A stretch of DNA of 50,433 nucleotides, taken from assembly GCA_023485845.1 (NCBI GenBank), contig JAMCZE010000008.1, forward strand, positions 1 through 50,433, written 5' to 3'. This document shows positions 33,415-42,596 of the stretch, piece by piece; the first letter of the stretch is position 1; each line of letters opens with the position of its first letter. The position numbers and the translations under genes were made by a program. The notes under the pieces are model-generated. The model was not told the origin of the DNA. It made no database searches and was given only the letters and a program-made list of their open reading frames with translations. This stretch comes from Patescibacteria group bacterium (lineage in GTDB: Bacteria > Patescibacteriota > Microgenomatia > JAMCZE01).

Positions 33415-34449
33415 ATGACAAGACCATTAAACACAAAAACAATAATCTTAAGCATAAGCGGAATAATCCTGCTGACTTTAACGGCTATCGGACTATTCGC
33501 ATATTTCTCCCTCTTCGGCGCACCACAATCAAAAGCCGAGTCAGAAAGATTCATCGTCTCGCTGAACGAATCAAAACAAGACGTTATTAAAAAACTCCAT
33601 GAGCAGAAATTTATTAAAAGTGAGCGGGGTTTTAATTATGTGCTCAAGGAAAACGATATCCAGCCAGGTGGATACAAAATATCAAAGAGCATGACGGCAT
33701 GGGAGCTGGCCAGTGCCATGAAAGAGCCCTATATGAAATGGGTCGTGATCCCTGAAGGGCTAAGAAAAGAACAAATCGCTGACGTTATAGGAGAGGCACT
33801 CGGCTGGAGCGAACAAATCAAAAAAGATTTCGTCACAAAATATACCGCCATGGCCTACGATCAGCTGGAAGGCATATATTTTCCCGACACCTATCTTCTC
33901 CCAAAAGACGAAACAGCACTTCAGATATCTGACAGGCTTCGGGCCAAATTCAACGAGAAATTCAAACCTTACGCCGACAAGTTTGTAAAGGCGAATATCA
34001 AATGGGATACGGCACTGAAGATCGCATCAATCGTGCAAAGAGAAGCAGCTGGCAAAAGCGATATGCCACTCGTAGCAGGAATTCTCTGGAACAGATTATT
34101 AAAAGACATGAAGCTTGAAGCCGACGACACAATCCAATACATCCGAGACGACGTGATCCATTATAGCGAAGCCCGATTTGATGCACAGCCAAAAGATTAC
34201 ACGAGCGTTGGGAGCTGGTGGACACCGATTAAGCTGGCCGATAAACAAATTGAATCTCCTTACAATACCTATCGAAACAAAGGACTTCCGCCACATCCTA
34301 TTTGCAATCCAGGTCTGGACGCAATCGATGCCGTGCTGAATTCAGCCGATACGGAATGTTTGTATTATCTTCACGATTCAAACGGACAAATTCATTGCGC
34401 CAAGACTTACGAAGAACACCAGGCCAACATTGAAAAATATTTGAAATAA
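33415..34449 (+). CDS. mltG: Endolytic murein transglycosylase MltG (YceG)
   Basis: One N-terminal membrane helix (TIILSISGIILLTLTAIGLF) is followed by a LysM-like substrate domain and the YceG catalytic core: IPEGLRKEQIADVI, GIYFPDTYLLPKD, the catalytic Glu in ASIVQREAAG, LEADDTIQYI, and SPYNTYRNKGLPPHPICNPG. MltG cleaves nascent glycan strands at the membrane. Normal length (344 aa). Its position inside an integrative element, 2 bp before a recombinase gene and behind a structured RNA, is unusual for this housekeeping enzyme; in an element it could open the wall during transfer. Confidence 0.92.
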   Translation: MTRPLNTKTIILSISGIILLTLTAIGLFAYFSLFGAPQSKAESERFIVSLNESKQDVIKKLHEQKFIKSERGFNYVLKENDIQPGGYKISKSMTAWELASAMKEPYMKWVVIPEGLRKEQIADVIGEALGWSEQIKKDFVTKYTAMAYDQLEGIYFPDTYLLPKDETALQISDRLRAKFNEKFKPYADKFVKANIKWDTALKIASIVQREAAGKSDMPLVAGILWNRLLKDMKLEADDTIQYIRDDVIHYSEARFDAQPKDYTSVGSWWTPIKLADKQIESPYNTYRNKGLPPHPICNPGLDAIDAVLNSADTECLYYLHDSNGQIHCAKTYEEHQANIEKYLK

Positions 34450-34450
34450 T

Positions 34451-36103
34451 ATGGAGCAACAAGCTCAAAAAATTAAATACTTTCTTTACGCCAGAAAATC
34501 ATCGGAGAGCGAGGATCGGCAGGTGCAGTCCATCGATGACCAAATCAATCGGCTAAAAGAGCTGTCAAAGGATTTGAGTTTGGATATTAAGAAAATCTAC
34601 AAAGAATCAAAGTCGGCAAAAAAGCCGAATAATCGCCCCCTGTTTGATGAAATGATCCAGCGCATTGAGGACGGAGAAGCCGATGGTATTTTGTGCTGGC
34701 AAATAAACCGACTATCCAGAAATCCGATTGATAGCGGAAAATTAAGCTGGCTTTTACAACAAGGCACGCTCAAATCGATTCAGACCATGGATCGAAAATA
34801 TCTACCCGATGATAACGTCATTCTCTTCAGCGTTGAAAGCGGAACAGCAAATCAATACATTTTGGATTTAAGAAAAAACGTCAAACGAGGACAGGAATCA
34901 AAATTAGCGAAAGGTTGGCTGCCCGCCTGCGCTCCTCAAGGATACTTAAACAGCAAAACCAAAGAAAAGGGAGACAACGATATTCTCAAAGACCCAGAAC
35001 GCTTTCCGCTAATAAGAAGAATGTGGGAGCTGATGCTGACAGGAAATTACACTCCGCCTCAAATCGCAAAGATTGCCAATGAGCAATGGGGATACACAAC
35101 AAGAAAAACAAAAAGAAGTGGTGGTAATCCTTTATCAAAGAGCGGAATTTATAGAATCTTTACCAATATTTTCTACACAGGAGTTATTGAATATAGCGGA
35201 CGGCAATACGAAGGTAAGCACGAACCGATAATCACGCTTGAAGAATACGACGCAGTCCAAAAACTTCTTGGGAGAAAAGGCAGGCCCAGACCAAAGAATC
35301 ACGCCTTTGCTTTTACTGGTTCGATACGCTGTTCTGAGTGCGGTTGCCTTTATACGGCCGAGACAAAACAAAAGTTAATAAAAGGTACTGGCAAAATCAA
35401 AGAATATACCTATTATCACTGCACCAGACGCAGAGAAGATTATAACTGCTCGCAAAAGAAAAGCATCAAACTTGATGATTTGGAATTGATGATTGAAAAA
35501 GAACTCGAAAAATATACCATCTTACCAGAGTTCCTGGGCTGGGCCCTGGAAGGTTTGAATAAAAAGAATGACACAGAAATCGAAGAAAGGACGAAGGTTT
35601 ACGAAATGCAGCATAAAACGCTCGTTCAAACCCAGAAAGAATTAGACGAGCTGACCAGAATGAGATACCGCCAGCTTATCGATGACGAAACATTTATCAA
35701 AGACAAAAACGAGCTGACGGCAAAAATTGCACAACTAAAAAGCAAACTGAGGGAGACCGAAGCCAGGGCCGAACGCTGGCTGGAATTATCAGAAAGAACT
35801 TTCAGTTTTGCTACCTATGCTCGCAAGGCTTTTATAACAGGCGGGTTAGAACTGAAGAAAGAAATATTACTTGGATTAGGTCAAAGCCCTAAAATTAAAG
35901 ACGGAAAGCTTGTGATCGAACCAAACGAATGGTTTCAGCCAATCAAAAATGACTATCCTAAATTAGAGAAAGAATACTTAGGGTTAGAACCGACGAAATT
36001 GCCACTAAATAAAGCAAAAACAGAGGCTTTGACCTCTGTTCGTGCACGCTGGCGGAGGAGACCGGATTCGAACCAGGCTAACTGCTGCCGTGCCAAATGT
36101 TAA
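34451..36103 (+). CDS. Large serine recombinase D (integrase)
   Basis: Resolvase domain at residues 1-150 with catalytic Ser in YARKSSESEDRQ and WQINRLSRNPIDSGKLSW; recombinase domain (GWLPACAPQGYLN); zinc ribbon (CSECGCLY, then YYHCTRRREDYNC); and a long coiled coil (EIEERTKVYEMQHKTLVQTQ). It is only distantly related to recombinases A-C. The native C-terminus is near LGLEPTKLPLNK; the following 25 or so residues (ARWRRRPDSNQ and on) are the antisense of a tRNA terminator and tRNA 3' end, so the ORF crosses the attachment site. It starts 2 nt after mltG and most likely integrates and excises the 28.4-36.07-kb module. Confidence 0.9.
   Translation: MEQQAQKIKYFLYARKSSESEDRQVQSIDDQINRLKELSKDLSLDIKKIYKESKSAKKPNNRPLFDEMIQRIEDGEADGILCWQINRLSRNPIDSGKLSWLLQQGTLKSIQTMDRKYLPDDNVILFSVESGTANQYILDLRKNVKRGQESKLAKGWLPACAPQGYLNSKTKEKGDNDILKDPERFPLIRRMWELMLTGNYTPPQIAKIANEQWGYTTRKTKRSGGNPLSKSGIYRIFTNIFYTGVIEYSGRQYEGKHEPIITLEEYDAVQKLLGRKGRPRPKNHAFAFTGSIRCSECGCLYTAETKQKLIKGTGKIKEYTYYHCTRRREDYNCSQKKSIKLDDLELMIEKELEKYTILPEFLGWALEGLNKKNDTEIEERTKVYEMQHKTLVQTQKELDELTRMRYRQLIDDETFIKDKNELTAKIAQLKSKLRETEARAERWLELSERTFSFATYARKAFITGGLELKKEILLGLGQSPKIKDGKLVIEPNEWFQPIKNDYPKLEKEYLGLEPTKLPLNKAKTEALTSVRARWRRRPDSNQANCCRAKC
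36016..36038 (-). terminator. Terminator of the interrupted tRNA
   Basis: CAGAGG and CCTCTG (36021-36026, 36033-36038) pair on the minus strand and are followed by TTTTT (36016-36020). It lies 12 nt beyond the CCA of the tRNA fragment, as a normal tRNA terminator would. Confidence 0.7.
36050..36074 (-). tRNA. tRNA 3' fragment, probable attachment half-site
   Basis: On the minus strand the 25 bases contain the T-loop GGTTCGAATCC, the acceptor 3' strand CTCCTCC, discriminator G and CCA. Upstream of GGTTCGAATCC the sequence does not pair as a T-stem and no D- or anticodon arm follows, so only the last third of a tRNA (acceptor GGAGGAG expected, type unknown) is present. Recombinase D reads through it. 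A fragment with terminator is what integration into a tRNA 3' end leaves on one side. Confidence 0.75.
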
Positions 36104-36839
36104 ACCAATTGATGTTCAATCGGCTATGGACAGTCTCAGGGCTAAAGGCGGCGACTCAATTCTCTATCACCTTGCTCGGCTCCAGGCCCAAGTGGAAACA
36201 GCCCGAACAAAATTATTAGGCCTTGCTAACCCCGACGGCACTCTAAAACCGTTAGCAGGAAGCGCCTTTATCGAATTCCAGCGGTTGGAAGCATACCGCA
36301 ATGCTATGGAAACAACATTGCTCTTGCCCCAACTGCAGCGCCGGGCCGAGGAAGCGGGAACAAATCGTGAAGCAAAAGTGCTAAACAATACGCGACTAAC
36401 CAATCTTGTCGATAGTATGGGTTATCCTTCAAGATTTCAAGCAATGCTTAAAGATTACAAATCAAAGGGGTTGCCACCGGGAGACGTGGCCACAGTGGTC
36501 AGAACATTTGAAAAACAATACGAGACATTCAATCCAAAAACAGAGTCCGCCCAAACATTGAACTGGATTAAGGGAAAGGATCGCACCCGCAGGATACGCG
36601 GGGAAACATTGTCAGAAGAATTTTGTAAAGATCACGGCATTGGGCCGGATCAAGCAAAGATTGAGGAAGTGGCCCAGGCTGTGGCAGACATGGTGGTCTA
36701 TCGTGTGCAACTCGACCGTTTCGACGAATATGACCGCCGGGGGTCACTCCCACAAAAAACAGCCGTGGCAGCCACCAAAGCCGGGTATCTGGCAAAGGCG
36801 CAAAAAGAAGGATTTGGGCCAAAACAGTGGGGGCAGTAG
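36075..36839 (+). pseudogene. 3' piece of an unknown gene beyond the island
   Basis: The frame is open leftwards into the tRNA fragment and has no convincing start before ATG 36126. The 255 or so residues are helical (SILYHLARLQAQVETARTKL, RLEAYRNAMETTLLLPQLQR) with no recognised domain. Base composition is like the 2-14.8-kb flank and unlike the AT-rich island. It is probably the continuation of the gene begun at 14454; alternatively it is an intact gene starting at 36126. Confidence 0.5.
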
Positions 36840-36879
36840 CCCAAAAATACAAATTTACTTTATAAATCTATTTATAAAT

Positions 36880-37563
36880 CTAAACGGGAATTGTCTTTAG
36901 TTTTGGGTTTTCGGCAATATATGTCGGGAGCTTTATCGTTGCGGTGGGATCAGGAGGTCCCTCAATAATTTGATCCGCCGAAAACACCGATATGGTGGCG
37001 GCTTTTGCCAACTCCTGAAAGCGGGGCCTGTCATATGGCCGGCCATAGTGCGGTTGAATTTTTGGCGGATAGTAACTGTCATAAAGATCATAGAGAGCTC
37101 CCGGAGATATAACCCCGGTGTCTATCGCAGTGAATAACTCCCTGCCAGCTCTTGGCGGAAAACACAGGATAAAAGATATTGGCGTTACTCCCCTTCCCTC
37201 TAATGGATGGCTGCTGGCCGCATATGAAACTAGCTCAATTGAGAAAAAAGACCTGTTTAAGAGTTTGGATACTATTTTTGCCCCAAAAACTGCCGGGTAA
37301 TATTGTGCGTGATCACCAGAGTCAATATTCAACGCTTTCAAAATTGCCCCAGGCCAAGGCCGAGGCATTGGATAATCATCTGTGGCTGGCTTTTCCATCC
37401 CCTGTCCGTAAGTTTTGTCATCCCACTCAAAACCCCCACTGTTTTCCTTAATCTTTCCCATTCTGCAAACAATTAGCACTTCCTGTTTTGCTCTTGTTAA
37501 CCACTCGGCATATTCGGTCCCCATCTCTTGTTTAAGTAAAGACTCTTTTGGCTCATCTGACAT
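36880..37563 (-). CDS. Unknown protein (227 aa)
   Basis: Soluble and Pro/Tyr-rich with no signal peptide and no domain I recognise (for example RPWPGAILKALNIDSGDHAQ and YPPKIQPHYGRPYDRPRFQE). It is encoded between two other unknowns of the same flank family style and starts MSDEPKESLLKQEMG. Codon use fits the higher-GC flank. Confidence 0.55.
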   Translation of the reverse strand: MSDEPKESLLKQEMGTEYAEWLTRAKQEVLIVCRMGKIKENSGGFEWDDKTYGQGMEKPATDDYPMPRPWPGAILKALNIDSGDHAQYYPAVFGAKIVSKLLNRSFFSIELVSYAASSHPLEGRGVTPISFILCFPPRAGRELFTAIDTGVISPGALYDLYDSYYPPKIQPHYGRPYDRPRFQELAKAATISVFSADQIIEGPPDPTATIKLPTYIAENPKLKTIPV

Positions 37564-37644
37564 AATAATGATTATAGTCTATCGGCTTGTCAGATTATTA
37601 TTTCCTTGCTTAAGTTGGTGGTTCAACTCTTTAACTCTCTGGTG

Positions 37645-38091
37645 CTATCGAGAAATCGGGGGAACATTGTAGTTTGCTCTCTCTTCGTCTGTTGTCCCCG
37701 GATCGATTTTCCATAAAGTCCACCTATTTCTTACCTTCTTAAACTGGGTGCCGAATTTTTGTGGTTTTCCCTGCGACCCAAGGTAGCGATCTAAACTAGC
37801 AGCATAAAGCCATCTAGCCGGTTCGAATCCAGCGGCCATTAAACATTCCTCACAAAGCTGGTTCGCAACCCGATAATCATCAGACTTGTCACCGTGTTGA
37901 AGTATCATAGCAGCATGATATTTATCCTTAGCAGAAAGAGCCACCCCGGAATTCAATATTTTATACGTTTCCTCCAACCGTAGTCCATCTCTTTTGTCCA
38001 CCTCTGAAGTAATAATTGGGCCATTAAGACCTGGTGTTCGATCTTGTTGGTCTTGTTCAAACAACATCGCCAAGACCTTGTTCTCTGCCAT
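37645..38091 (-). CDS. Unknown protein sharing its leader with the M23 gene
   Basis: The start at MAENKVLAMLFEQDQ (38091) is chosen by analogy with 14387: the same AGGA-to-ATG spacing and an identical 29-nt start region (38081-38109). The rest is helical and repeat-like (YKILNSGVALSAKDKYHAAM, NQLCEECLMAAGFEPARWLY), which has a TPR/SEL1-like look but no certain domain. 149 residues. Confidence 0.6.
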   Translation of the reverse strand: MAENKVLAMLFEQDQQDRTPGLNGPIITSEVDKRDGLRLEETYKILNSGVALSAKDKYHAAMILQHGDKSDDYRVANQLCEECLMAAGFEPARWLYAASLDRYLGSQGKPQKFGTQFKKVRNRWTLWKIDPGTTDEERANYNVPPISR

Positions 38092-38109
38092 AGCTTTCAT
38101 CCTAGCAGA
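38081..38109 (-). repeat. 29-nt shared leader, copy 2
   Basis: Identical to 14377-14405, on the same strand, again spanning the start region and first codons of a gene. The two copies lie on either side of the island. Confidence 0.9.
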
Positions 38110-38616
38110 CTACAGCAAGAACTTGAAGGTCCGGACCATTTGGTCCAGGACGGGATAAAGAGAGGGAGAGGAAGTGGAAAAATCAAACACTGCATTTCCA
38201 ACATAAACGTAATAGTTATACTCCCCACTCGCTGGCCCGCCGGGATAACTGATCACTCGAGATTGCCACTGGAGTCCGTCAATTTGTAACGTCTTTTTAT
38301 TTAATGTTTGTGTTTTATTCTTTGCAAATAAATCGTCTATATATGCATTTACGTCAGAAAAATTAGTTCCAAATCGAGTGATTAATATTTCACCTTGGCT
38401 ACTCGAGATAGCGAGCTGCGTAAAGTTTTCTTTTGCTGTAAAACCCTGGGGAATATCAACACTGAACTTCAAGCTTTTTGACTGGAAGGTTTTTGTTGGT
38501 TGTTGGTTAGTGGTTGCGGGAGCGGCGGGAGACGGGGTGGCTTGCTGGCGGGAAAGATAGAAAGCTCCCAGCCCAAGAGCAAAAATGATCACGATCAAAA
38601 GGGCGATGTTTTTCAT
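38110..38616 (-). CDS. Membrane-anchored PsbP-like/unknown protein
   Basis: An N-terminal hydrophobic helix (IALLIVIIFALGLGAFYL) without a lipobox is followed by a Pro/Thr linker and a compact alpha/beta domain (SLKFSVDIPQGFTAKENFTQ, LQIDGLQWQSRVISYPGG) similar to PsbP-like domains of CPR proteins. Probably exposed outside the membrane. Its ATG overlaps the stop of the upstream M23 gene by 4 nt, so both are co-translated. Confidence 0.6.
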   Translation of the reverse strand: MKNIALLIVIIFALGLGAFYLSRQQATPSPAAPATTNQQPTKTFQSKSLKFSVDIPQGFTAKENFTQLAISSSQGEILITRFGTNFSDVNAYIDDLFAKNKTQTLNKKTLQIDGLQWQSRVISYPGGPASGEYNYYVYVGNAVFDFSTSSPSLYPVLDQMVRTFKFLL

Positions 38617-40859
38617 CGGTCACTAATAAGATACACCATTGCCAGACAAAAAAGAATAAAGGACAAAATGATAATTATGATCCACCACGGAAATCCTACC
38701 CCGGTCCCGGCCGCCGCCGGGGCCAGGATCGGCGATGGGGAGCTGGCCGCCAACACAATCCCCGGCTCGACCGGGGTGAATGGCACCTCAATCGCCGGCG
38801 CCACCGCGCTGATCAATTGCGTGACGAGGTTTTGATTATTGTTCTCTGTCGTCTTCTGGTTATCTGACACCGTCTGGTTATCTGATTGTGTCTGGTTATC
38901 TGTTTTTATTTCTATCGTCTCCGACTTCACTTCTTCCTGGTTATCCGCGTTGTCCACCGCAAAATATTCAATTGTGTGTTGACCTTCGTCGGTGATTTCC
39001 ACCGGCTCGGTGTATTCTTGCCAATCGGAATCATCAACTTTATACAAAATGTAGCTTGTTCCCGTTCCCCCGCTGTTATCGGCGGCGGCCAACGTCACTT
39101 TGTAGCCCCAGACGGACGAGGATGTTTGCGGAGCCGTGGTGTCGCTCTTTGCCGCCATCAAAGCAAAATAGGTGAAGTGGTTGAGTTGTGTTGTCGCCAC
39201 CTTGTTAATTTTGTCCACCGTGGTTGTTTCCTTAGTCCAGGTTTTTCCATCCTGGCTGGAATAGATTGCCACCGTGTCCAAATTAAGCCCCGTCAGGTCC
39301 AGGCCGTTAAAATCCACCTCCATCATGTAGGAGTTTTGGAACGTGCCAACGAGGCCGCCCAGGGAATCGGTGGCTGTCGCCCAAAGGCTGGGGCCGATGG
39401 AAACCAGATTGGCGCTTCTAACCTCCGGCGCGGACTGCAGATTAATTTTCAAATCTTGGGTGCTGGTTTGGTCGAAAAAAGTCAGGGTGAAATGGCCATT
39501 TTTGAAAGACAGCGAGCTGTTGGCAGGTAAACTTTTGTCCAGGTTGTCAATTTCTTTTTGCCAAAGATAATAGCTTTTGGCTCCGGTTGGATAGGTTTCC
39601 CAAGGGTCAGGGTCGGGGCTTTGCCAGCCGAAGGGGTCCACCACCACGCCGTCCTTGTTATAGACCATAAAATGAACGTGGGCGCCGGGCTCGTCGGCGG
39701 GGATGACGTGGCCGGTGTAGCCCAGCCGGCCGACCATCTGGTGCTGAGTCACATCTACACACGGCTTGGCGGAATCACTGCTCACTAAATCGGCATCTTC
39801 TAGGTGGAAATTTTTTGTCTGGTAGCCGTTGGGGTGGGCAATGGTGATGGCATTGCCGGTTTCCGGCGAATAGGAATAGGAAGCGCAGCCGGAAGCGGCC
39901 GCCAAAATCGGATCGCCGAGGTTGGCACGGGCCAGATGGCCATAATCATAGCCATCGTGTGATGAGTAAGAACCGTTAATTCTCCTGGAGCTTTGAAAAT
40001 TTATGATTGTCCCCGCGGCTGATGCTGGTTCTTCCAGACCGAGGCTTAGAAAGGGATATTCATGGTCAAAAAAGGCGTTGATTGCCAGGGCGGCGTCGGT
40101 GAAAGACAAACCGGCGCTCTCATAGTCCCAGGGCAAATCCAGAAACGCCGCCACGTCCGGCACTTCGCTTTGGACGGTCAGCGCCAATTTTCCCATCCCG
40201 CCCCACTGGCACCATTCCCCGGTGATCAAATCCATCGTGTTCTCCCCGCTTTTGAGAGCAGAATAGGCCATCTCCGGCATTTGTCCGTTGGCCACCCAGC
40301 CGTCCGTTTCGTTGGCGTATGGGGCTGACCCGTGCTGGTCATTGACGTTAAGATAGGTCGCTTTATAACTGGTCCCCAGCTGGGTCAGGAAATTATCATT
40401 AAGATAGATGTAAATGTTGTCATTGATGGGAATAACATTGTCCGGATAATAGGGGCTGGACAAAATCACCGCGCCGGACTTGCCCAGCATTGAGGTGTCC
40501 AAATTAAACTTTGCTTGAAAATGACGCAGATAATAGATCGGGCCGCAGCGGTTTGGGTTGCCGTCCCAGGAATATTGCGGCCAGGACGCCCAATAGTTTC
40601 CCGCCGGAACCGCCAATGAGTTCGCCAGCGGGGTAAACATCCCCTGGTCCCAAACCACCTGGTCCGGGTCCATCGGCAAAACCAGGGCCGCCGGCAAATT
40701 TTCCGCCGGGTGGCTCTCATGGACGGTTTTGTCGTTTGACTCCGTGCTGCGCTGCCAAGTCAGCTCTGGTTTGACAGTGATGGTTTGCGCTTGGGCCGAA
40801 GGAGCAAAAATCATCGCCCAAAGGACTACAAAAAAGAGGCCAAGGGACAGTCGCCTCAT
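38613..40859 (-). CDS. Surface-anchored M23 peptidase
   Basis: The signal peptide (LSLGLFFVVLWAMIFAPSAQA) is followed by a beta-rich domain of about 200 residues. A LytM/M23 domain at about 285-430 has ligands HDGYDYGH and GAHVHFMV. Beyond it are Ig-like/Fn3-like modules (LAAADNSGGTGTSYILYKVD), a Thr/Gln/Asn-rich stalk (QTQSDNQTVSDNQKTTENNN) and a C-terminal membrane helix (WWIIIIILSFILFCLAMVYL). It should be tethered to the cell with the peptidase outside, acting in wall remodelling. Possible first gene of a two-gene operon. Confidence 0.85.
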   Translation of the reverse strand: MRRLSLGLFFVVLWAMIFAPSAQAQTITVKPELTWQRSTESNDKTVHESHPAENLPAALVLPMDPDQVVWDQGMFTPLANSLAVPAGNYWASWPQYSWDGNPNRCGPIYYLRHFQAKFNLDTSMLGKSGAVILSSPYYPDNVIPINDNIYIYLNDNFLTQLGTSYKATYLNVNDQHGSAPYANETDGWVANGQMPEMAYSALKSGENTMDLITGEWCQWGGMGKLALTVQSEVPDVAAFLDLPWDYESAGLSFTDAALAINAFFDHEYPFLSLGLEEPASAAGTIINFQSSRRINGSYSSHDGYDYGHLARANLGDPILAAASGCASYSYSPETGNAITIAHPNGYQTKNFHLEDADLVSSDSAKPCVDVTQHQMVGRLGYTGHVIPADEPGAHVHFMVYNKDGVVVDPFGWQSPDPDPWETYPTGAKSYYLWQKEIDNLDKSLPANSSLSFKNGHFTLTFFDQTSTQDLKINLQSAPEVRSANLVSIGPSLWATATDSLGGLVGTFQNSYMMEVDFNGLDLTGLNLDTVAIYSSQDGKTWTKETTTVDKINKVATTQLNHFTYFALMAAKSDTTAPQTSSSVWGYKVTLAAADNSGGTGTSYILYKVDDSDWQEYTEPVEITDEGQHTIEYFAVDNADNQEEVKSETIEIKTDNQTQSDNQTVSDNQKTTENNNQNLVTQLISAVAPAIEVPFTPVEPGIVLAASSPSPILAPAAAGTGVGFPWWIIIIILSFILFCLAMVYLISDR

Positions 40860-40942
40860 GTTAATTAATTTTTCAGGAAAATTTCAGCTGATGCAAGAAG
40901 TAAAAGTGTATCAAAGGAGGTAACTTTTGTTATACTGGTTCC

Positions 40943-42595
40943 ATGATTGAGCAGGCAGCCATCAGTGGAGCTGCCAAAGGCGGCGTCTACAGCCAAACTC
41001 TTTGTCTGGAAAACTTCTATTTGGTCCTCACCCTCTCCGATGGGCCGCAGGAGGTTAACTTGGAACTGGGCCGCAACACTCTGGCCAAAATTGAAGAAAT
41101 CATCACCCAAAGCCCGCAGCTGAAACCCTCGGAACTAATTGCCGCCATCAGTGCCGATTTGCCTGAAGAAATTTCCGTTGGCATCCTGGTCGCCAGGATC
41201 ACCGACCAGCAATTAATACTGGCCGCCAAAGGGGACGTCGGCGCCAAACTGGCCCGCCGGGGCAAAATTATTAATCTGGCCGGAGCCACCCTTTCCGGCC
41301 AACTGCAACCCCAGGACCTCTTAATTTTAGGAACAAAAGATTTTATTAGCCAGTTAATATCTAATTTTCCCAATGCTGACCAAACTGTTAATGACCTGCG
41401 CGACGCCCTGCTACCAAAAATCGAAGAAATGGAAAACAACGCCGGCATTGCCGGCTTGCTGCTAAAATTCAATCCGGAACAGAGCGAAAGTCTGCCAACC
41501 AAAAGCTTTAAGTTTACCCCGACTCTGTCGGAGCTACCAGCTATGTTGTCCCGTCGGACGCTTTATTTGGCAATTTTAGCCCTGGTCACTCTTGTTTGTG
41601 TGGTGGCTTTCCAACTGCGTTCCCGAGCCCTGGAAGAAAATTCACAAAAGATCGCGGCTCTGCAGCAAATGGTGACGCAGGCAGAAAAAACCGGCCAGCG
41701 GGATGTTCTTTTGCAAACCCGGCAAAATTTTGTCAGCAGCGCCGGGGATCTGAAAGATCCGAAGGTTAAAGCGATTTTGGACGAGCTGGACAAACAGATC
41801 GCCGCCGTCTCCCACATCTACACCCTCTCTAGTTTAGATTTGTTTTATGATTTTGGGCTTCTAAAAGCCGGGGTTAACGTCAGCGCTGCCGGGCTGCACA
41901 AAGGCCAGATCACCGCCCTGGACAGCGCTAACGGTGCCGTCTACACCGTCACCACCGCCAACAAAGGGGCCAACATTATCACCGCGGCCGATGCTTTGAA
42001 GTCCGCCAAATTTATTGATTCTTCCGGAGACAGTAATTATATCTGGACACCATCGGGGATTTATTCCAACGATAAACTGCTGTTAAAACCCGCCGACAAG
42101 TGGGGACAAATTGCCGGCCTGGCCACTTTTGCCGGCAACATCTATCTTTTGGACAAGGCCAACAGCCAAATTTGGAAATATCAGGGGACAGATTTGGGCT
42201 TTGCCGACCTGACACCCTATCTAACGGCCGGATCGGTGGACTTTTCCCGAGTCACCGGCTTTGCCATCGACGGCTATGTTTATGTTCTCTCTTCCTCCGG
42301 CAACATTGTCAAGTTTTCCGCCGGGTCGGCCCAGGATTTGCCGGTGGCCGGACTGGACAAACCGTTTGCCAACCCCACCGGCATCTTTGCCACCGATGAC
42401 ACTAATAATATTTATGTTTTAGACTCCGGAAATAACCGGGTGGTGGTTCTGGATAAAAGTGGAATTTATAAATCACAGTATGTGTTCCCTAGCACCTATC
42501 ACCTAGAACCTAGCACCTTGCTTTTGGCCGACGAGTCCACCGGCAAGGCCTTTCTCCTCTCCGGCTCCAAAATTTTCTCTTTTGACCTGAAATAA
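40943..42595 (+). CDS. PP2C-like N-terminal domain, membrane helix and beta-propeller
   Basis: Residues 1-180 resemble a degenerate PPM/PP2C domain (QTLCLENFYLVLTLSDGP, then SVGILVARITDQQLILAAKG and LQPQDLLILGTKDFI) but the metal-binding Asp set is incomplete, so catalysis is doubtful. One membrane helix lies near 208-225 (LYLAILALVTLVCVVAFQL), then a coiled coil and about 250 residues of NHL/propeller-like repeats (NPTGIFATDDTNNIYVLDSG). A sensor or scaffold spanning the membrane is inferred. It is convergent with ssrA, one nucleotide apart. Confidence 0.65.
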   Translation: MIEQAAISGAAKGGVYSQTLCLENFYLVLTLSDGPQEVNLELGRNTLAKIEEIITQSPQLKPSELIAAISADLPEEISVGILVARITDQQLILAAKGDVGAKLARRGKIINLAGATLSGQLQPQDLLILGTKDFISQLISNFPNADQTVNDLRDALLPKIEEMENNAGIAGLLLKFNPEQSESLPTKSFKFTPTLSELPAMLSRRTLYLAILALVTLVCVVAFQLRSRALEENSQKIAALQQMVTQAEKTGQRDVLLQTRQNFVSSAGDLKDPKVKAILDELDKQIAAVSHIYTLSSLDLFYDFGLLKAGVNVSAAGLHKGQITALDSANGAVYTVTTANKGANIITAADALKSAKFIDSSGDSNYIWTPSGIYSNDKLLLKPADKWGQIAGLATFAGNIYLLDKANSQIWKYQGTDLGFADLTPYLTAGSVDFSRVTGFAIDGYVYVLSSSGNIVKFSAGSAQDLPVAGLDKPFANPTGIFATDDTNNIYVLDSGNNRVVVLDKSGIYKSQYVFPSTYHLEPSTLLLADESTGKAFLLSGSKIFSFDLK

Positions 42596-42596
42596 C

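Noticed and set aside
36050-36074. Complete tRNA at the end of recombinase D
   Set aside because: Only the T-loop, acceptor 3' strand and CCA are there; no D-arm or anticodon arm upstream.
38886-39530. 214-aa plus-strand ORF opposite the surface M23 gene
   Set aside because: Long because of high GC, but fully antisense to Ig-like and stalk regions; no family pattern.
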